Assembly (NCBI GenBank): GCA_947496145.1
Contig: CANMBS010000020.1
Location: 1 to 64,000, forward strand
From: an uncultured Pseudovibrio sp.
GTDB lineage: Bacteria > Pseudomonadota > Alphaproteobacteria > Rhizobiales > Stappiaceae
DNA: 64,000 bases
Direction of reading: 5' to 3'
Below the pieces are notes generated by a model. It was given only the letters and a program-made list of their open reading frames with translations. It was not told where the DNA came from and did no database searches. A program made the position numbers and the translations under genes. The stretch's first letter is position 1. Each line of letters opens with the position of its first letter. Positions 8,229 to 14,906 of the stretch are shown here, piece after piece.

Positions 8229-8342
8229 TGGTGTGGCACTGGCTTTAAATGCGTTTTTTATGCTGCTGTATCGAGATAATTTGCTGTGCTCCTGGGGTGG
8301 ATTGTTTTATTATGGCGTTACTCAAAGAAAACTTATCACGGG

Positions 8343-8374
8343 GGTGCGTCGCAGTGCGTTGCACCTCTTTTTTT
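8343..8374 (+). terminator. Rho-independent terminator after replication genes
   Basis: GGTGC (8343-8347) pairs with GCACC (8361-8365), followed by TCTTTTTTT. It lies 115 bases after the stop of the possible helicase loader gene and before the antirepressor gene at 8503. The remaining bases of 8229-8502 show no gene. Confidence 0.6.
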
Positions 8375-8502
8375 GATTCGATCCTGCGTTATAGAGTCTA
8401 GCTCTGCTGGATAGGGTGACCAGCTAAAAATCAAGAAGAATGGAATTCCATATCAATCCAAGATGCAGCCATTGTTTGGCAGCTTGCTTATGGAGACTTT
8501 CT

Positions 8503-9273
8503 TTGAGCAACCTTATTTTCCAAGACAACCAGATTCAAACCATGTCCAGTCTGGACTTTCTGAATGATGTGATAAACCCGGCCCGTGAAGCTGAGGGTGA
8601 AAAGCCCGTAGAAAACCGTCATTTCATAGCTCGAGTTGAAGATGAGTTAGATGATCTTCCGGTCGTAAAATTTTTCCGACCATCCAGAGGGGGGACGCCT
8701 CAAAAGTTTTACGACCTCACTTTCGACCAAATGACTCTTGTTGGGATGCGTGAGTCAAAAGCGGTTCGCCGTAATGTTCTTGCCAGGCTCAAAGAACTTC
8801 AGCGGCAGGTGAGAGAGCCTCATTTGCCTGACTTCTCTAATCCTGTTGCAGCAGCTCGTGCCTGGGCTGATGAGTGTGAGCAAAAGCAAATTGCTCAGGC
8901 CCAGATAGCATTGCAGCATCAAGAGATTGAGAAGCTGAAGCCTATAGCTGCTGTTGGTGAGCGGGTTGTGGAGCATAAGAGGGCAGTTGTCAGGATCGCC
9001 AGAACGCTGCCTGGTGTTAATACAAGGAAGGTTCAGGCTAGGTTGGCTGAGCTTGATTACCTATACCCAGCCGGAGATGGATGGAGGGTGAACAGGAAAT
9101 ACACCCGCCTCTTTAAAGAAAGGCCGACAAACGGACCAAAGGGTTCCATACAAGTAATTGCTACCGATGAAGGTCAAAAGCTCTTGTATCAGCTATACAA
9201 CGACAATCAACTGCCAATGAAGAAAGGGCGCGCCCCGCAAGAGAGCATGTTTGATCTGACTGGATCGGATTAG
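8503..9273 (+). CDS. Rha/KilAC-type antirepressor, copy 2
   Basis: I chose the TTG at 8503: it has GGAGA 7 bases upstream and gives a start (SNLIFQDNQIQTMSSLDFLN) that aligns with copy 1 (IIPSFDNSTQTMSSLDFLN). This gives 256 residues. The N-domain (NRHFIARVEDELDDL, LTFDQMTLVGMRESKAVRRN) and C-domain (LPGVNTRKVQARLAELDYLY, ATDEGQKLLYQLYNDNQLPM) are strongly similar to 554-1342. It is convergent with the repressor genes at 9276 and 9971. It may inactivate one of these repressors, but its target is unknown. Confidence 0.8.
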   Translation: MSNLIFQDNQIQTMSSLDFLNDVINPAREAEGEKPVENRHFIARVEDELDDLPVVKFFRPSRGGTPQKFYDLTFDQMTLVGMRESKAVRRNVLARLKELQRQVREPHLPDFSNPVAAARAWADECEQKQIAQAQIALQHQEIEKLKPIAAVGERVVEHKRAVVRIARTLPGVNTRKVQARLAELDYLYPAGDGWRVNRKYTRLFKERPTNGPKGSIQVIATDEGQKLLYQLYNDNQLPMKKGRAPQESMFDLTGSD

Positions 9274-9275
9274 CG

Positions 9276-9926
9276 TCACCATTCTCCCGTAGCAACAATC
9301 TTATGCATTGCACGGATTTTATCTACTGGGATGCAAAGCTCTTCTCCGTTGTATCTTGAAAAAATACGGCTTCCTGCATCCATGCGTTCATAGCGCCCTA
9401 TTTGCCAAATTGGAGAGCTTGTGGCTGGTTGGTCTGTATGCAAGATCGCAGCGTACTCACCTGGGCGAGGTAGCTTTTTAGGGTTTACAAAAAGGGTCTC
9501 ACCTTCGTGATAGCGTGGCTCCATACTTGTGCCGGGCATATAGATCGCATAAGCGCCTTTAATGTCGACCAGAGAGGGTGGTGCGGTTACTCGGTCAATG
9601 CACTCATCGCTTGCCTTAAGATAATCCTCGCTACCTCCGCGCAAGGAACCATGGACCGGGAACATAAAGGTAGTGTTTGATTTTGGTGGATGCGGTTGAG
9701 GTGATGGCACCTGTTCAGGCTCATTTTCCCCATAAAGGAGCCATTCGGCTGTGGTTCCAAAGGCACGAGCGTATCTTTGTGCTTTAGTGGCGGTAATTCC
9801 GCGATGGCCGTTTTCGCTTGATGCATATGAACTTGCAGGCCAGCCGAATGCCTCGGAGGCTGCCGTAGCGGTTTTGTATCCAGCTTTCCGGCGGGCTTCT
9901 CTTAGTCGATCGCTTGCCTCTTCCAT
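9276..9926 (-). CDS. S24-type phage repressor 1 (catalytic Lys apparently replaced)
   Basis: The 216-residue protein has an N-terminal HTH (LREARRKAGYKTATAASEAF) and a C-terminal LexA/CI-like S24 domain. MPGTSMEPRYHEGE carries the nucleophile Ser134. The segment that should hold the general-base lysine (compare FTFKKL in lambda CI) reads SPIWQIGRYER, with Gln at the expected place and no Lys nearby. The protein may therefore not autocleave. It lies 44 bases downstream of a second, related repressor gene on the same strand. It probably serves to maintain lysogeny or fine-tune the switch. Confidence 0.85.
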   Translation of the reverse strand: MEEASDRLREARRKAGYKTATAASEAFGWPASSYASSENGHRGITATKAQRYARAFGTTAEWLLYGENEPEQVPSPQPHPPKSNTTFMFPVHGSLRGGSEDYLKASDECIDRVTAPPSLVDIKGAYAIYMPGTSMEPRYHEGETLFVNPKKLPRPGEYAAILHTDQPATSSPIWQIGRYERMDAGSRIFSRYNGEELCIPVDKIRAMHKIVATGEW

Positions 9927-9970
9927 CGGAATTATTTCTCCAATAGTGCCTCAAGCGACCGCTTGAAGGG

Positions 9971-10615
9971 TTACCAGTTTCCCGTCGCTACGATTTCATG
10001 AATGGCACGGATTCTCTCGTTAGGTATGGTCAGGTCGTCGCCATTGTAGCGTGAAAATATCCTATTTGATCCTGAAACCTTCTCATATCTGGCAACTCGC
10101 CAAATGAACTCGCCAGTCTCCAGATCGTACTGAATTACGACATACTGACCGGGGCGTGCGGTGTGAGGGGCAACAAAGAGTGTTTCACCTTCGTGATACC
10201 GTGGCTCCATTGAGGTTCCCGGCATGCGAAGCGCGTAGGCTCCCTGTGTTTCTGTCAGGTGCTGCGGTCCTGCTATCATGTCGAGATGCTCTTGAGGGGC
10301 CTCGATATAATCGCCAACGCCATTTAGGTCACCATAAAGCGGTACTTGGGCAGGTTGTAGCAAGCTTAATGCGCGTGCCTTGCTGGGTATTGCTGGGCGA
10401 GTCTCAGAGGACTTAGAGTCTTCGAGGTAGCCGTAAAACTCAGTTGTTGTCATGCCTAATGCTTCGGCAATTTTATCAAGCATTTGAGTTTTGATTGAGC
10501 GGCTATTGCTGCCAAGCCTTGAGAGGTAACTTGCTGAAATTCCAATTCTTTCAGCAAGGTCCTCGCCTTTTAAGCCGGAAAGCTCTTTCGCTACCTGTAT
10601 CGGATTCTTTGTCAT
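9971..10615 (-). CDS. S24-type phage repressor 2, CI-like (catalytic Lys apparently Arg)
   Basis: The 214-residue protein has a lambda-repressor-like HTH (GEDLAERIGISASYLSRLGS, residues about 17-36) and an S24 domain with MPGTSMEPRYHEGE (Ser135). The lysine position reads EFIWRVARYEK, so Arg173 replaces Lys by eye. The C-terminus (RIFSRYNGDDLTIPNERIRA) is nearly the same as in repressor 1, so the pair arose by duplication with a swapped HTH. It is divergent from the Cro-like gene with TTGCCA operators between, which makes it the best candidate for the main prophage repressor. Confidence 0.88.
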   Translation of the reverse strand: MTKNPIQVAKELSGLKGEDLAERIGISASYLSRLGSNSRSIKTQMLDKIAEALGMTTTEFYGYLEDSKSSETRPAIPSKARALSLLQPAQVPLYGDLNGVGDYIEAPQEHLDMIAGPQHLTETQGAYALRMPGTSMEPRYHEGETLFVAPHTARPGQYVVIQYDLETGEFIWRVARYEKVSGSNRIFSRYNGDDLTIPNERIRAIHEIVATGNW

Positions 10616-10658
10616 AACGGCATTATTTCTTCAACCAGCTTATAGTTCCATAGCCTGA

Positions 10659-10710
10659 ATGGCAAAAAATTACTTGCCAAAGTGGCAATATATCGGCTAG
10701 TGTTTGGCAA
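10659..10710. promoter_or_regulatory. Operator cluster between CI-like and Cro-like genes
   Basis: ATGGCAA (10659-10665), TTGCCAAAGTGGCAA (10674-10688, a near-perfect dyad) and TTTGGCAA (10703-10710) occupy the divergent promoter region. The last one runs into the start codon of the Cro-like gene. The motif is shared with 6832-6868. The arrangement is that of a lambda OR region. Confidence 0.72.
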
Positions 10711-10916
10711 TGAACAAGTTGCGCTCTTACCTAAAAGATACAGATTTGAAATCAGTTGAGTTTGCTGAGCGTTTGGGCTGCAGCGCCTCAACTATATCTC
10801 GAATCCTCAATGGCCAGCGTCATCCAAGTCCCAGTCTAGCTCGCAAAATCGAGATTGAGACAGGCGGTGCTGTGACAATCAGCGATCTTTTCCAAGAATT
10901 GCCCTTGGCAGCCTAG
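10710..10916 (+). CDS. Cro-like HTH regulator
   Basis: From ATG at 10710 the protein has 68 residues (MNKLRSYLKDTDLKSVEFAE); an in-frame TTG at 10704 adds two more. The fold is a single XRE/YdaS-type HTH: FAERLGCSASTISRILNGQR at about residues 18-37. Size, divergence from the CI-like gene and the intervening operators identify it as Cro. The last operator half overlaps the start, and no clear ribosome-binding site precedes it, so the mRNA may be leaderless. Confidence 0.8.
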   Translation: MNKLRSYLKDTDLKSVEFAERLGCSASTISRILNGQRHPSPSLARKIEIETGGAVTISDLFQELPLAA

Positions 10917-10926
10917 GCTGCATATG

Positions 10927-10963
10927 CGGGGCAGGTGGCTCAGTCTCCCAGTCATCTGCCCCG
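10927..10963. terminator. Hairpin between convergent Cro-like and hypothetical genes
   Basis: CGGGGCAG (10927-10934) pairs perfectly with CTGCCCCG (10956-10963). It lies right after the Cro-like stop codon and just before the end of the minus-strand gene at 10973. No U-run follows, so termination would be weak or need Rho. Confidence 0.4.
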
Positions 10964-10972
10964 TTCCCCGGA

Positions 10973-11215
10973 TTACCTCAGCTTAGCTGCTTTGTAGTAG
11001 TCCGCCTGAATATCATAGTGAGAGGGAAGATTTCCGATCTTGTGAGGTGACAATCTAATGATCTCCTCGGCCTTGTTGGAGTCTATTTCCTGTAAAGTTG
11101 AAATCATTAGAGCTTCAAGGAAAGTAATTCTGTCCTCTAATGATCCTCTTATACCCGCAGGGCTTTTGTCTTTCAGGTCTGAAAGCTGCTGCTCAATATC
11201 ATTTTCCGTATTCAC
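10973..11215 (-). CDS. Small hypothetical protein
   Basis: The 80-residue protein begins MNTENDIEQQLSDLKDKSPA and looks helical; no family is recognised. It is on the opposite strand from its neighbours, between the Cro-like and CII-like genes, where phages often carry independently expressed small genes. An A/G-rich GGAGCT lies just upstream of its ATG. Confidence 0.5.
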   Translation of the reverse strand: MNTENDIEQQLSDLKDKSPAGIRGSLEDRITFLEALMISTLQEIDSNKAEEIIRLSPHKIGNLPSHYDIQADYYKAAKLR

Positions 11216-11253
11216 GCTGTAGCTCCTTTTTCAGTTTTGAGCCGGTGTGATGT

Positions 11254-11301
11254 GGCAGGGGGCCTCTCTTGAAGATGTGGCCTCGCTTGGGGCCTCCTGC
11301 C
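11254..11301. promoter_or_regulatory. Long imperfect hairpin with three GGCCTC repeats
   Basis: GGCAGGGGGCC (11254-11264) can pair with GGGGCCTCCTGCC (11289-11301), and GGCCTC occurs three times (from 11261, 11279 and 11291). It lies in the leader between the minus-strand gene at 10973 and the CII-like gene. It could be an attenuator or a regulator site; its function is unknown. Confidence 0.35.
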
Positions 11302-11372
11302 GTTTCTTACAACCTAAAGGTAACCCTTACGTCAGGTCATGTCATGGGGGTTGATTGAGGAAAGTAGTGCCC

Positions 11373-11861
11373 ATGAACATCACGAGAACACCGGAGGCGC
11401 AGTACAGATGGCTTTGCAGGCAGGTAAACAGCCTCATCAACGCCTTTGGGGGTGCTGAATGTGTTGCTGAGTTTCTTGGCGTTGGTGCGCGCACTGTCAA
11501 GAAATGGTTTGATTGTCATGAGGCCCAGAACATCACCTTGCCAAACCTTCTGGCAGTTGAGCGTGAACTTGTGGCTATTGGGCTGGAACCTGCTGTTACC
11601 AAAGCACATTTGGAGGCTTGCGGGTATGAAGTACGCAAGAGCCTGCAAGGTGTTGCAAAGCTAAACCCGGCACATGCAGCTATGAGCATTGTCCCGGTTC
11701 ACTGCGACAGCATGAAAGAGATTGTGCAGGCCGCAGAAGATGGCGAAATTTCCCCCAAAGAACATGCCCGCATCACGAAGAGCTTTGAGGAGATCAAGCG
11801 CCTGATGCGTGAATACCAGCTTAGCTACAACGCCAGCCAGCACCAGATGGCTGCGGAGTAA
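11373..11861 (+). CDS. CII-like phage regulatory protein (Phage_CP76 type)
   Basis: The product is about 162 residues from ATG 11373, with GAGGAAAG upstream; GTG 11367 is an alternative start. The N-terminal half contains YRWLCRQVNSLINAFGGAEC then VAEFLGVGARTVKKWFDCHE, an HTH of the kind found in the CII/CP76 phage regulator family. The C-terminal half (HARITKSFEEIKRLMREYQL) is helical and may oligomerise. Position after Cro on the rightward transcript fits a CII-type activator of repressor or integrase genes. Confidence 0.6.
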   Translation: MNITRTPEAQYRWLCRQVNSLINAFGGAECVAEFLGVGARTVKKWFDCHEAQNITLPNLLAVERELVAIGLEPAVTKAHLEACGYEVRKSLQGVAKLNPAHAAMSIVPVHCDSMKEIVQAAEDGEISPKEHARITKSFEEIKRLMREYQLSYNASQHQMAAE

Positions 11862-11892
11862 GCCAGACCACTACCAGCAGGAGATGCAGCAC

Positions 11893-12219
11893 ATGAGCAA
11901 TCAAGTCGATGAAGTGGCCCTGTCAGAGGCCGTTAAGCAAATCCTCGATGTTGAGGGCACTATGGAGAGCGACAAAGGCTCGTACATGTCCAAGTGCGCA
12001 ACCAATCGCGAGAAGATCAAGGAAATCAAACAGGATGCCCGTGACAAAGGCGTTCCAACCAAAGAGCTGAATGCAGTCCTGAAGCGTAAAAAGCTCATGG
12101 ATCAGGTTGAGGCTGTCGTTTCCAATATGGATGAGGATGAAGCTGAGCTTGTTGATCAGATGGAGCTGGCTCTTGGATGGGCTTCCAATGACAATGACGA
12201 CCAACCAGAGGCGGCCTGA
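11893..12219 (+). CDS. GapR-like (DUF2312-type) DNA-binding protein
   Basis: ATG at 11893, with AGGAG upstream, gives 108 residues. The central part, NREKIKEIKQDARDKGVPTK then ELNAVLKRKKL, has the pattern of the alphaproteobacterial GapR/UPF0335 family (helix, 'A-x-x-x-G', 'alpha-V-x-x-R-K'). GapR binds over-twisted AT-rich DNA ahead of replication forks in Caulobacter. A phage copy could help replication or alter host chromosome structure. The match is by pattern only. It overlaps the next gene at the TGATG stop/start. Confidence 0.5.
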   Translation: MSNQVDEVALSEAVKQILDVEGTMESDKGSYMSKCATNREKIKEIKQDARDKGVPTKELNAVLKRKKLMDQVEAVVSNMDEDEAELVDQMELALGWASNDNDDQPEAA

Positions 12220-12770
12220 TGTACCTGGCTTTGGACCTTGGCGTAAAGACTGGCTGGGCCCGTTGGGAGCCTGGCCTTTCTAAACCAGTCTCAGGCACCT
12301 TTGACTGCGGGGCTAAGGATAAAGCAGGCGGGTATGGGGGCAGGAGCCTTGCGTTTTATGGGTGGCTTCTGAACAAGATTGAAAGCTTTGAAGTAACGCA
12401 CCTTGCCATTGAGGATGAACTGTCATCCTTCACCGGGAAAGATATGAACCGGGGCAATGAGCAGTGGCAGCCGGCACAGCACAGGCTTTGTGAGATGGCA
12501 GCCACAGCACATCAGATCCCATACAAGAAAATTCCAATACAGACATGGCGCAAGCACTTTCTGGGGCGCGGGCAAGCCCCAAGGGGAACCCGAAACAGCA
12601 GGGCATGGTTCAAGCAACAAGCCATCCAGCGCTGCAAGATGCTTGGCTGGGATGTGAAATCAGATGATCAGGCGGAGGCGAACGGGGTCTTGGACTACTT
12701 CCGCGCCACTCAGTCACCCGCCTACGCCGTGCAGACAACTGACCTATTTACCAACCTACAGCATCGCTGA
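12219..12770 (+). CDS. RuvC-like Holliday junction resolvase
   Basis: The 183-residue protein shows the RNase H-fold acidic residues of RuvC: LALDLGVKTGWA (Asp6), HLAIEDE (about residue 67) and SDDQAEANGVLDY near the C-terminus. Such phage resolvases cut branched replication and recombination intermediates before packaging. It is in the rightward early operon next to the GapR-like gene. Confidence 0.83.
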   Translation: MYLALDLGVKTGWARWEPGLSKPVSGTFDCGAKDKAGGYGGRSLAFYGWLLNKIESFEVTHLAIEDELSSFTGKDMNRGNEQWQPAQHRLCEMAATAHQIPYKKIPIQTWRKHFLGRGQAPRGTRNSRAWFKQQAIQRCKMLGWDVKSDDQAEANGVLDYFRATQSPAYAVQTTDLFTNLQHR

Positions 12771-12780
12771 AGAGGGCTTC

Positions 12781-13221
12781 ATGAGTGTAGCGGAAGAGCG
12801 GCTGAAGGCTGCACTGACACAAGGGAAACGCCGGGAAGAGGCACACAACAATCTGGCTGAAAAGTATCAGGTAGAGCGCCGCAAAACTCTGTCACTGGAA
12901 AAGAAAAATCAGGAGCTGCGCTCACAAAACAGGAAACTTTTAAGGAGGTTGGAAGGTGCCAGCGGTCACGACAACCGACACAAGGGAAGCCGAAAGTTTG
13001 TGCGCAGAGCTGGGAATAGAAATTCTGCCAGCGAACAGGCGGATAAGGACTTCGCCATGCTCACCGCAACAGACACATTCCGCAGTGCGTATCCAGAGAA
13101 TGATCAACCTGCGGGGCAGGGACCATGCATGGGCCGTTCTATACGCGCTGTCAGAGATGGAAAACCCACCCATCGAGCTGAAAAGCTCCCTGATAGGCGC
13201 TCTAAGCGATCTGCTCAGTAA
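12781..13221 (+). CDS. Coiled-coil early protein overlapping the next gene
   Basis: ATG at 12781 has GAGGGC 6 bases upstream. The first 60 residues (MSVAEERLKAALTQGKRREE, then LSLEKKNQELRSQNRKLLRR) form a charged coiled coil. The frame continues to 13221, but from 12956 it overlaps a second gene in another frame. The distal residues (after about 58) are low in structure and may be incidental. Either the real protein is extended through an overlap or the original gene was shorter. The function is unknown. Confidence 0.45.
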   Translation: MSVAEERLKAALTQGKRREEAHNNLAEKYQVERRKTLSLEKKNQELRSQNRKLLRRLEGASGHDNRHKGSRKFVRRAGNRNSASEQADKDFAMLTATDTFRSAYPENDQPAGQGPCMGRSIRAVRDGKPTHRAEKLPDRRSKRSAQ

Positions 13222-13420
13222 GTACCCCTCATGGGAAAGCAGATTAGGTGACTTTCTCAATGCGCTGGACCTTCTGGATTTAACTGAACTCCAGCGCCTT
13301 GCATGGAGCGGCCCCGGTATTGATGGGGCACCGCCAAAGACACGGATTTTAATCACCGGCTACCTGCAAGTGTTGCTTATGCCGGTCATGGAACCTCAGG
13401 ATCAGGGGGTGTTTTTATGA
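12956..13420 (+). CDS. Hypothetical early protein with GTG start
   Basis: A perfect AAGGAGG lies 7 bases upstream of GTG 12956, giving 154 residues. The middle (RMINLRGRDHAWAVLYALSE, then LKSSLIGALSDLLSKYPSWE) and the end (PPKTRILITGYLQVLLMPVM) look like a folded helical protein. It overlaps the preceding frame by 266 bases and the next gene by 4 (ATGA). No family is recognised. Confidence 0.6.
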   Translation: MPAVTTTDTREAESLCAELGIEILPANRRIRTSPCSPQQTHSAVRIQRMINLRGRDHAWAVLYALSEMENPPIELKSSLIGALSDLLSKYPSWESRLGDFLNALDLLDLTELQRLAWSGPGIDGAPPKTRILITGYLQVLLMPVMEPQDQGVFL

Positions 13421-13857
13421 TTGCCAGAAATGAGATGAATTTTGAGCAGCTCTCACAAGCTGAAGCCGTGAAGTGCCTGGCTGATGGAACGCGCACTGCA
13501 AGGGCCATTCAGGAGCACCTTTTGCCATTCCATCCAAGCCTGACAACGGGGGCTGTGTTTGGCATTGTAAGGCGCTATGGAGGGCAGCTTTCAGGCCAGC
13601 ACGGCGTAAGCAGGTCTTTAAAATGGATAAAGGGCGGCAACAGTTTTCAAAGAGCGCTGGAAGCCCGCCTGCAAGCCCCTGATGCACAGCCAGTCAACCT
13701 GTTCCAGATCACTGAAAAGCAATGCAAGCGCCCTATGTGGGTGGGAGAACCGCCAATCAGAGAGCGCTTTTACTGTGGTGCCCCAGTTGAGCTGTCACAG
13801 ACTTATTGTGAGCACTGCCAGACCTTCCTTTATGAGCAAGGGGAGGAGGGAGAGTGA
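13417..13857 (+). CDS. GcrA-like transcription regulator
   Basis: The 146-residue protein has the two-part layout of GcrA: an N-terminal HTH-like region (SQAEAVKCLADGTRTARAIQ, then GAVFGIVRRYGGQLSGQ) and a C-terminal cysteine region, EKQCKRPMWVGEPPIRERFY followed by CGAPVELSQTYCEHCQTF. The latter matches the GcrA 'C-x-W/P-x-G-x-P ... F-x-C-G-A-P ... Y-C-x-x-H' pattern. GcrA binds sigma70-RNA polymerase at methylated GANTC promoters in Caulobacter and relatives. A phage copy could redirect host transcription. It overlaps the upstream gene by ATGA. Confidence 0.65.
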   Translation: MIARNEMNFEQLSQAEAVKCLADGTRTARAIQEHLLPFHPSLTTGAVFGIVRRYGGQLSGQHGVSRSLKWIKGGNSFQRALEARLQAPDAQPVNLFQITEKQCKRPMWVGEPPIRERFYCGAPVELSQTYCEHCQTFLYEQGEEGE

Positions 13858-13868
13858 GCAAATGCGCC

Positions 13869-14561
13869 CTAAAAACTCAACCTCTTGTAAAGTGCATCCC
13901 TGAGCTTGCTTTGTTGTTTGGTGAGTTCTTCAACCTCTTTTTTCGCGCTTTCCAAATCCTCGATAGCGTCCGTGAGATCGCACACCTGTTCTTCAAGTCT
14001 TCCGTTTTCCACTCCATAGTAGACTTCGCTCACCTCAGCCTTGTTGCCGACCACATTACTATCATCGTTGTTAAGAATGGTGATCATGTGCTTGCAGGCG
14101 GTACGTGCCGGACAGTTACACTCCATAAGCAATTTAGAGCCACCGTAATAAGCCTCGACTTGGTAGATGTCTCCTTTGGAACCTTTCACGTCAAAAATCA
14201 CATGCTTAAGGCCCTTTTTGGACTTTCCTTTTTTGGGGGAGTCTTGCTCGGGCTTATGCGTGGCCTGACTACATGCCTTGTTATTGAGCAGAACAGGAGC
14301 GTGCTTGGGTTCAGGGGATTGGGTCTTAGGTTTGGCTGGCTCGTCTTCTTCGCTTGGGAGGTCTCCGGGGAACATCCATTCGGACAAAAGATAGATACCA
14401 ACGGTGCAGGCAGCAGGCAGAATTGCCGCCTTAAGGCCATCTTGAAAGAAAAGTACGACAGTCAGAACCAATCCAATGAGGGCAAAAAACAAAGCAAAAT
14501 GGGCAAGGGCATATCGAACGGTTCTTATGCCAGATGCGCCTTTTTCCCGACCCACACTCAT
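13869..14561 (-). CDS. Membrane protein with SWIM-like zinc motif
   Basis: The 230-residue protein runs against the surrounding operon. Residues of about 18-65 hold two hydrophobic segments (ALAHFALFFALIGLVLTVVL and AAILPAACTVGIYLLSEW). A Pro/Lys linker follows, then a soluble part with LMECNCPARTACKHMITI, a CxC...CxH pattern like SWIM zinc fingers. The C-terminus (LEEQVCDLTDAIEDLESAKK) is a coiled coil. Opposite orientation suggests separate expression in the lysogen, as for morons. The function is unknown. Confidence 0.65.
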   Translation of the reverse strand: MSVGREKGASGIRTVRYALAHFALFFALIGLVLTVVLFFQDGLKAAILPAACTVGIYLLSEWMFPGDLPSEEDEPAKPKTQSPEPKHAPVLLNNKACSQATHKPEQDSPKKGKSKKGLKHVIFDVKGSKGDIYQVEAYYGGSKLLMECNCPARTACKHMITILNNDDSNVVGNKAEVSEVYYGVENGRLEEQVCDLTDAIEDLESAKKEVEELTKQQSKLRDALYKRLSF

Positions 14562-14636
14562 AACGAAACTTTCAATAGATACAAAAATAACCTAGGGGCA
14601 ATTCAGACCCGAGTCGCTCATACGTTGCAACCCCAT

Positions 14637-14905
14637 TTGACAAATATCTCAAATCCCTCCATGTTGGCGGTGAGGACTCAAAACCTCAACACAAGCGGTA
14701 ACCGCACCCGTCAGCACTGCGGTATTTTTGTGCCCGGATTCCGTCTGGTGCACTCTCGCTATGAGCGGGAGGGCGGTGAATACAATACCCGTAAGGGGAA
14801 TAAACCCGCCTATCTTGTGTTAGGTTTTGAGCCTCCCGCTCACCAGTGGGTCCTCAAAAGCTCGCTGTTGAGTGGTTGTCTAACTGCCAACACAAGGGCT
14901 TTTGG
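14637..14905 (+). ncRNA. c4-like structured antisense RNA / leader of the KilA-N gene
   Basis: The gene-free 345 bases before the KilA-N gene are full of complementary segments. 14677-14695 pairs with 14814-14831 (18 bp, one bulged C). 14772-14776 pairs with 14806-14810 around a small CCC/GGG hairpin. GAGCGGGAGG (14763-14772) is complementary to CCTCCCGCTC (14832-14841). TGAGGAC (14671-14677) is complementary to GTCCTCA (14850-14856), and TGTTGGCGGT (14662-14671) to ACTGCCAACA (14883-14892, one G-U). A TTGACA lies at 14637. Upstream RNA pairing with the downstream ant leader is the logic of P1/P22 c4 RNA; that this is C4 is inference. Confidence 0.6.
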
Positions 14906-14906
14906 A

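Noticed and set aside
13854-14906. 553-codon open frame that would fuse 350 residues to the KilA-N protein
   Set aside because: The upstream part is antisense to the SWIM-like gene and crosses the structured RNA; its residues have no conserved pattern. The KilA-N gene starts at 14907.
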